From: Didymodactylos carnosus | Taxonomy: Eukaryota > Rotifera > Eurotatoria > Philodinida > Philodinidae | NCBI GenBank assembly: GCA_905250885.1 | Contig: CAJNOQ010001147.1 | Coordinates: 1 to 35,268 of the forward strand | Reading direction: 5' to 3' | Length of the DNA stretch: 35,268 nt | In this document: positions 34,441 through 35,268 of the stretch, piece by piece | Layout: each line of letters opens with the position of its first letter | Numbering within the stretch: position 1 is the stretch's first letter | The notes under the pieces: model-generated | What the model saw: only the letters and a program-made list of their open reading frames with translations | What the model was told of the DNA's origin: nothing | Database searches by the model: none | Program-made: the position numbers and the translations under genes

Positions 34441-35268
34441 CTCTCTTTTTCTTTTTTCTACCCGTAAATACTTCAGAGTTTATATGAACTACAAACTTCT
34501 GAAACTTTCTTATCATGAAAATGAGACTTCTAATTTCGACATACAGTTAAAACTACTATCGGTTCTAAAATACAAGAGCAGTAGTCATTTTTTGAGTAAC
34601 TCAGCATCAAATAAAGATAGAGACTTGAGGTTTTCACCATTCGATAGCCAAAACTTGAGGCTATCTTTGCACAAGCAAAACTGATTTACGGAAAAATTTT
34701 CGAGGCCGGTTTTCTAGAGGATTTTTAGGAAACTAGCTTGGGTTTTTCGAAATTTAAATAGGAATCTATTGATTTTTTGGGGGCATATATAGTCCGAAGT
34801 ATCCTCTAGAAAACTGGATCTAAGCGACATCTTGAAAACCCATGGTTCGGGAGCTATGGACGTTTGTTCTGAAGCCTTAGCACTCCTCTGTCGTTAGATT
34901 TGGGACTGTCAGGAATGAATGAAAGCATAGGTTATCGACTATGCTGAATCTCGTGGCAACGTTAGTTTCCAGAACAAAATGCAACAATCGAGTGAAAATC
35001 TATACTAGATGAAAATAATCCAGTTTTGATTTTTATCAAAAATTAAAATATTCATAATCAAGTCAAAATCCATTCGACCTACTTCAGAATGTCAGGAAAA
35101 TACTCTATTTTATCTAGAGCATACCGTAAAGCTCCAAAAATGTTGAACAAACCAACAGAAAATACTTTAGTTTCTAGAAAGGTGTCCCAGAAACCTTCGG
35201 AACTAAAAGAATATTTTTTATTAATTTTACGTACAGAATCTGAATGAGCGGATAAAATATTCTGAAGT
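34441..35268. other. Non-coding right edge
   Basis: No gene, RNA or convincing repeat is visible. The 66-codon plus-strand frame at 34484-34684 has no recognised domain. Confidence 0.4.

Noticed and set aside
1..35268. CRISPR arrays, prokaryotic operons, phage genes
   Set aside because: No regular direct repeats with spacers and no ribosome-binding-site-led gene clusters; introns are frequent and the genes are eukaryotic families.

Overview
This is eukaryotic, most likely invertebrate animal, nuclear DNA. It is AT-rich, and the genes are broken by many short introns (mostly 50-120 nt) with GT/AG borders and T-rich acceptors. Low-complexity Ser/Asn/Gln stretches are common, and small inverted-repeat transposons sit in introns and flanks. 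A rotifer (bdelloid type) would fit the intron size and the C-terminal Cys/His modules of the SPOC gene, but that placement is an inference. There is no prokaryotic operon structure, tRNA, rRNA or CRISPR array. Gene models were spliced by eye, requiring phase-compatible GT/AG junctions and continuity of recognisable domains.

Layout. 1-4346: mostly non-coding, with one inverted, near-identical fragment (about 2530-2864) of the next gene. 4347-6187 (+): a gene encoding four tandem Cys-x2-Cys modules, start exon not found. 6188-9330: a cluster of palindromic TCGCGATTAAT-type motifs, a dead LINE reverse-transcriptase fragment (-) and a possibly decayed coding area. 9331-14556: gene-poor DNA with at most one orphan exon. 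14557-21116 (-): a 19-exon gene with a TFIIS central domain, a SPOC domain and two C-terminal Cys/His modules (PHF3/DIDO/SPOCD1 family). One intron holds a 391-bp foldback element. 22870-26685 (-): casein kinase 1 delta/epsilon with two alternative in-frame 3' exons. 28530-31479 (+): a C2H2 zinc-finger protein, divergent from the kinase gene. 31586-32144: a long-TIR MITE containing a 61-bp hAT-like insertion with an 8-bp target duplication. 32145-35268: no gene seen, several further inverted-repeat or degenerate repeat elements.

The kinase is probably cytoplasmic/nuclear signalling or clock machinery. The SPOC protein is probably tied to RNA polymerase II or chromatin. The C2H2 and CxxC proteins are probably nuclear. 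Nothing in the sequence shows that these genes act in one pathway. The most unusual features are the four-module CxxC protein with its inverted partial copy, the nested transposon with a readable empty site, and the two kinase tails.
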